Source: Bacteroidota bacterium
GTDB taxonomy: Bacteria; Bacteroidota; Bacteroidia; Bacteroidales; FEN-979
Assembly: GCA_026391755.1 (NCBI GenBank)
Contig: JAPLDN010000276.1
Coordinates: 1 to 19,191, forward strand
Length of the DNA stretch: 19,191 nucleotides
Reading direction: 5' to 3'
Below the pieces are notes generated by a model that made no database searches, had not been told where the DNA came from, and saw nothing but the letters and a program-made list of their open reading frames with translations. Below, one piece after another: positions 15,885 to 19,191 of this stretch; within the stretch, counting starts at the first letter, position 1; every line of letters begins with the position of its first letter. The position numbers were made by a program, and so were the translations under genes.

Positions 15885-16838
15885 GTGGAAGAAGAACAGA
15901 ACAATAAAAAGAATTCCAGGCGACAGTTCCTGAAAAAAGGATTACTGGCCGGAGCTGTGGCTGCTGCAGGCGGAGGTTTGTTGCAGGCATATTCCGAAAC
16001 ACCCGGAAGCGGAGAAAAGGTAAAAGTCATGACAACCAATGGCGAGATCATGGAGGTTGACAAGGCTATGCTGAAACTTCCCAGGGTTTCTATTGAGGAA
16101 TCCCACCAGGGAATTCCCGGAAAGAAATTTGTTATGGTAATTGACCTTGCAAAATGCAAAAATGCAAGAAAATGTGTTCAGGCCTGCCAGAGAGCCCATC
16201 ATCTTCCGAAAAGCCAGGAGTTTATGAAGGTTTACCTCTTACAGGATTCCGAAAAAACTTCACCCTACTGGTTCCCTAAGCCCTGTTTCCATTGTGACAA
16301 CCCATTATGTGTCAGCGTTTGCCCCGTAGGTGCCACATTCAAGCGCAGCGACGGCATCGTACTAATTGATAATAACCGCTGCATAGGATGTAAATTCTGT
16401 ATGACAGGATGCCCATATTCCACGAGGGTATTTGCCTGGAAACATTATTCAGAATATGACGAGGACAAGGAACCCTATTCACCCGAAGCCAGCAGCCCGG
16501 GCAAGGAGGGCACTGTTTCCAAATGTGATTTCTGCCCCGATCTGATCCGTGTCGGGAAAGTGCCCTACTGCGTTTCGGCATGTCCGATGGGGGTTATTTA
16601 TTTTGGTGATGTGGATGAAGATACTGTTACAAATGGTACTGAAACCTTTCAGTTCAGTGAATTGATCCGCGACCGTGCAGGATACCGCTACCTCGAGGTT
16701 CTCGGAACAAGACCCTGTGTATATTATCTTCCGCCCGTTGAGCGCCAGTTCCCCGTAGATCGCGGATTTAATGATCTCGACGAGAGTGTGAAAAACAGAT
16801 ATCTTAATACACCTTACGCAAAAAAACATAAGCTTTAG
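15885..16838 (+). CDS. Tat-exported multi-cluster Fe-S protein (HybA/DsrO/NrfC/ActB-like)
   Basis: A 317-residue ferredoxin-like electron-transfer subunit. A Tat signal, SRRQFLKK, with the RR pair at residues 12-13, precedes an Ala/Gly-rich segment, so the protein is exported folded. Four cysteine groups occur: CKNARKCVQAC (C91, C97, C101), CFHCDNPLCVSVCPVG, CIGCKFCMTGCPY, and CDFC paired with CVSACPMG. The first group has alanine (A94) where the second cysteine of a standard CxxCxxCxxxC is expected. The closing motif GTRPCVYYLPP is typical of the family. No ATG is available: an in-frame TAA at 15870 limits the start to GTG 15885 (chosen) or TTG 15879. It is two bases upstream of the NrfD-type gene and would link that protein to the cytochromes on the periplasmic side. 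Confidence 0.93.
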   Translation: MEEEQNNKKNSRRQFLKKGLLAGAVAAAGGGLLQAYSETPGSGEKVKVMTTNGEIMEVDKAMLKLPRVSIEESHQGIPGKKFVMVIDLAKCKNARKCVQACQRAHHLPKSQEFMKVYLLQDSEKTSPYWFPKPCFHCDNPLCVSVCPVGATFKRSDGIVLIDNNRCIGCKFCMTGCPYSTRVFAWKHYSEYDEDKEPYSPEASSPGKEGTVSKCDFCPDLIRVGKVPYCVSACPMGVIYFGDVDEDTVTNGTETFQFSELIRDRAGYRYLEVLGTRPCVYYLPPVERQFPVDRGFNDLDESVKNRYLNTPYAKKHKL

Positions 16839-16840
16839 CC

Positions 16841-18154
16841 ATGGAAAATAGTGAAAAAACCATGCTGAAGGAGTTTGCTCCTCAGATTGAAAGAACAGGC
16901 ATCCAGGGATATGCATGGATAGCCTTCCTGCTTGCCGTAATCGGATTAGGTGTTTATGCATTCATCCAGCAGGTGACCAAGGGCCATGTTGTGACCGGGA
17001 TGCGCGACAATGTTGTTTGGGGTATTTACATTGTAAATTTCATTTTTTTTATGGGTGTAAGCTATGCCGGCGCCCTTATTTCCGGCACACTGCATCTCTT
17101 CAAGACCGCATGGAGAAAGCCCATTATACGAATGGCCGAATTTATTACTGTCATATCCCTTCTGATAGGTCCGGGTTATATCCTTCTGTGTATCGGAAGG
17201 CTCGACAAGCTCCATTATCTTGTACTTCATGGCAGGATCCAGTCTCCGATCACCTGGGACGTCATCGCTATTTCAACAGATATCTTCGGCTGTTTTATCT
17301 TTCTGTACCTGGCCATTTTAAGAGACATTGCAAACATGAGGGACTTTGAAGAGCTTCAGCTTCCCAAATGGAGAAAAAAACTTTATAAAATAATGTCTCT
17401 CGGATATACCGGTACAGAGGAACAAAAGAAACGACTCGAAAGGGCAACAGATATTATGGCAACCATGGTTATCGCTATTGCTATCATCGTATACTCTGTT
17501 TTGGCATGGATTTTCAGTGTGACCCTTCAACCCGGCTGGCACAGTACGATTTTTGGCCCCTATTTCGTCATCGCGGCAGTTTACTCAGGTAGTGCGGTGC
17601 TCATTCTTGCAATGTGGTTCTTCAGAAAAGTATACCATCTTGAACAATATATAACGAAAAAACATTTTGTCTCTGTAGGACTGATCATGCTGGTTTTGGC
17701 CGCATTTTTCGGATATTTCACATTCAGTGATTACCTGACTAAATGGTATGGCTCCGAGAAGAACGACGAACTCCTTATCCAGCTGCTTTTTAAGGAATTC
17801 TACTGGCCATTTATAATCTCAAACTATATCGGAGTATTGCTGCCGTTAATTGTTGTCGGTATTGCCAAATTCCGTACGATTCCGAATATCACCCTTACTG
17901 CAGTGGTTGTTATTGTTGCACTCTGGTTAAACCGTTATCTGATCGTTGTTCCGACCCTTCAGTCGCCTTACCTTCCAATTCAGGATAGCAGAACCGAATG
18001 GAGCATTTATTCGTCAACCTGGGTTGAATGGAGTCTTACAGCTGCAGGTATAGCGCTTTTCTGCCTTCTCTTTACGCTGGCCTCCAAATTCATCCCAATT
18101 GTCAGTATTGCCGGCAATACACAGGAAGCCAAACCGGAGGACGTTTTAGTATAA
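16841..18154 (+). CDS. NrfD/PsrC-type integral membrane quinone-interacting subunit
   Basis: A 437-residue membrane protein with about ten hydrophobic helices by eye. The block MRDNVVWGIYIVNFIFFMG followed by SYAGALISGTLHL is characteristic of the NrfD/PsrC/HmeB family, which binds menaquinol and pairs with a four-cluster Fe-S protein such as the one encoded immediately upstream (two-base gap). Its size and helix number are nearer to ActC/QrcD-type members than to the roughly 320-residue NrfD. It has no haem motif. With the Fe-S protein it forms the core of a quinone-linked module. A molybdopterin catalytic partner, often found with such pairs, is absent here. Confidence 0.93.
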   Translation: MENSEKTMLKEFAPQIERTGIQGYAWIAFLLAVIGLGVYAFIQQVTKGHVVTGMRDNVVWGIYIVNFIFFMGVSYAGALISGTLHLFKTAWRKPIIRMAEFITVISLLIGPGYILLCIGRLDKLHYLVLHGRIQSPITWDVIAISTDIFGCFIFLYLAILRDIANMRDFEELQLPKWRKKLYKIMSLGYTGTEEQKKRLERATDIMATMVIAIAIIVYSVLAWIFSVTLQPGWHSTIFGPYFVIAAVYSGSAVLILAMWFFRKVYHLEQYITKKHFVSVGLIMLVLAAFFGYFTFSDYLTKWYGSEKNDELLIQLLFKEFYWPFIISNYIGVLLPLIVVGIAKFRTIPNITLTAVVVIVALWLNRYLIVVPTLQSPYLPIQDSRTEWSIYSSTWVEWSLTAAGIALFCLLFTLASKFIPIVSIAGNTQEAKPEDVLV

Positions 18155-18174
18155 ATCCCTTCATCCAGGAAATC

Positions 18175-19071
18175 ATGAAAAGAAATTTATACAAAAATCT
18201 TATACTGGCGGTGATCACGATACTTTTCGTTCCCTCACTTGTCCAGGCCCAGGTAAAAGCCGACAGCAGCGCTGTACAGGAGTCCCGACTTACGTTTTCT
18301 TATTTGTGTACTTCGAACGATTCAATTTGCCTTACGGCAAACCTTTTTGTCAAGAGAGAAAGCGACACCTACGGACTGATGGGTGCAACGATTGAATTTT
18401 ATTCCACGCAGGATAATAAGCTCATTCTCCTGGGAACCGCTGTGGCCGACCAGGATGGGAATGCTTCACTCAATGTCGTGATCAATAAACTGCATCCGGG
18501 AAAAGACGGCATGATCAGCTATACGGCCAAATTTGGCGGTACTCCAAAATACACTGCAACTTCTGCAACTTTCAGTGCCGAGCCGGCCAAGCTGCGTTTG
18601 ACGTTCAATGTACAGGATTCCATCCGTTATCTGAACGTCATTGGTACCCGCAAAGACGCCAGGGGGCAGGAAGTCGCCCTGCCGAAGGAAACGGTGATAC
18701 TGTATGTTCCCCGCCTGTTCAGCCTTCTGAAAATAGGAGAAGTTGCACTTGATGATCAGGGAAAGGGAAGTTTAGAATTTCCCCCGGATATTGTGGGCGA
18801 TACATTGGGCAATCTTAAAATCATTGCTAAAATAGAGGAAAACGAAAAGTATGGATTTGTTCAGGGGACTTCCAGCATCAACTGGGGGGTTCCAAAGCAG
18901 TATTACAAGGCGGAAGTACCTTCGCGAGAACTTTGGACCCCTATTGCTCCATTATGGATGATCATTACCCTGATCATCATGCTTGCAGGGGTATGGGCCC
19001 ATTATTTCTATGCTGTTTGGGAACTTTTCATGATCAAAAAGGCAAGTAAAAAAGATCAGCCTCTAATCTAG
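18175..19071 (+). CDS. Exported Ig-like protein with C-terminal membrane anchor, probable accessory subunit
   Basis: A 298-residue protein of unknown function. The ATG at 18175 begins a clear signal peptide (MKRNLYKNLILAVITILF, cleavage near VQA-QV). The frame is open further upstream, but that would overlap the NrfD-type gene without a signal. Two beta-rich Ig-like repeats can be seen, each with an aspartate-glycine turn (VADQDGNASLNV; ALDDQGKGSLEF). One transmembrane helix lies near residues 262-284 (PLWMIITLIIMLAGVWAHYF), leaving a short basic cytoplasmic tail. No cysteine-haem or Fe-S motif occurs. It starts 20 bases after the NrfD-type gene and is the last gene of the unit, so a structural or assembly role in the membrane complex is the likeliest idea. 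Confidence 0.8.
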   Translation: MKRNLYKNLILAVITILFVPSLVQAQVKADSSAVQESRLTFSYLCTSNDSICLTANLFVKRESDTYGLMGATIEFYSTQDNKLILLGTAVADQDGNASLNVVINKLHPGKDGMISYTAKFGGTPKYTATSATFSAEPAKLRLTFNVQDSIRYLNVIGTRKDARGQEVALPKETVILYVPRLFSLLKIGEVALDDQGKGSLEFPPDIVGDTLGNLKIIAKIEENEKYGFVQGTSSINWGVPKQYYKAEVPSRELWTPIAPLWMIITLIIMLAGVWAHYFYAVWELFMIKKASKKDQPLI

Positions 19072-19083
19072 TCTAAGCTCTTT

Positions 19084-19191
19084 TTACTTAGCTTTGAACC
19101 CGATGAATTCCGGGTACAAATTATCATCTTCTTCAAAATCACTGGCCGTTGGCAAGACAAAACAGGCCGGGCAATCCTTAAAGGAAAACCG
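19084..19191 (-). CDS. 3' end of an unidentified gene, truncated by window edge
   Basis: On the minus strand an open frame enters from the window edge and ends at TAA (19084-19086), giving 35 residues that start RFSFKDCPACFVLPTAS and end in EFIGFKAK. It has a CPAC motif and an acidic stretch. Third-position use looks coding-like, and it converges tail to tail with the Ig-like protein gene, 12 bases apart. Too little is present to name a family. Confidence 0.55.
   Translation of the reverse strand, partial: RFSFKDCPACFVLPTASDFEEDDNLYPEFIGFKAK

Noticed and set aside
18028..18174. Upstream extension of the Ig-like protein gene
   Set aside because: It would overlap the end of the NrfD-type gene by over 120 bases and place the signal peptide in the middle of the protein. 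The ATG at 18175 gives a normal signal peptide.
19070..19100. CTAAG/CTTAG inverted repeat between the convergent genes at the right edge
   Set aside because: Arms of only five bases and no clear T-run placement; too weak to call a terminator.

Overview
The window looks like a chromosomal segment of an environmental member of the Bacteroidota. Several things point there: a LytTR response regulator, a two-domain PlsC/GNAT lipid acyltransferase, a lamin-tail secreted protein with an FlgD-like C-terminal domain, a DUF5777-type beta-barrel, Crp/Fnr-type regulation, TAnnTTTG-type promoter boxes and mostly weak Shine-Dalgarno sites. No RNA genes, CRISPR arrays, insertion sequences or phage genes were seen.

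Layout. (1) 1-6333 is mostly ordinary chromosome. It starts with the 3' part of a LytTR response regulator (+), which converges on a tight three-gene minus-strand unit: a fused DppD-DppF-like ABC ATPase, then RNase R, then a bifunctional acyltransferase whose start lies one base after the rnr stop. (2) 6414-10047 holds comF (+), a large secreted lamin-tail protein (-) and asd (+). (3) 10048-11137 is a regulatory zone around a Crp/Fnr-family regulator gene. It holds two FNR-like boxes, a Bacteroidota-type promoter with a dyad at its predicted start site, and a second promoter with another dyad. (4) 11138-19071 is a respiratory gene cluster: a six-haem cytochrome c lipoprotein, a strong hairpin terminator, a lipoprotein with an unusual CXCH haem motif, a DUF5777-type outer-membrane barrel, a monohaem cytochrome c and a second hairpin. 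After these come a seven-haem membrane-anchored cytochrome c, a dihaem-type cytochrome b, a Tat-exported Fe-S protein, a NrfD/PsrC-type membrane protein and an Ig-like membrane-anchored protein. (5) The last ~110 bases carry the 3' end of a convergent minus-strand gene.

How the genes could work together (inference). The cytochrome b, NrfD-type protein, Fe-S protein and seven-haem cytochrome resemble modular quinol:cytochrome c oxidoreductases of the Hme/Cbc/Act/NrfD kind. The monohaem cytochrome would carry electrons in the periplasm, and the lipoproteins and barrel would sit at the outer membrane. No molybdopterin catalytic subunit or recognisable terminal reductase is encoded, so the electron acceptor is unknown. 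The adjacent Crp/Fnr regulator and the FNR-like box upstream of the first cytochrome gene suggest control by oxygen or nitrogen oxides. This cluster is the best candidate for an undescribed system in the window.
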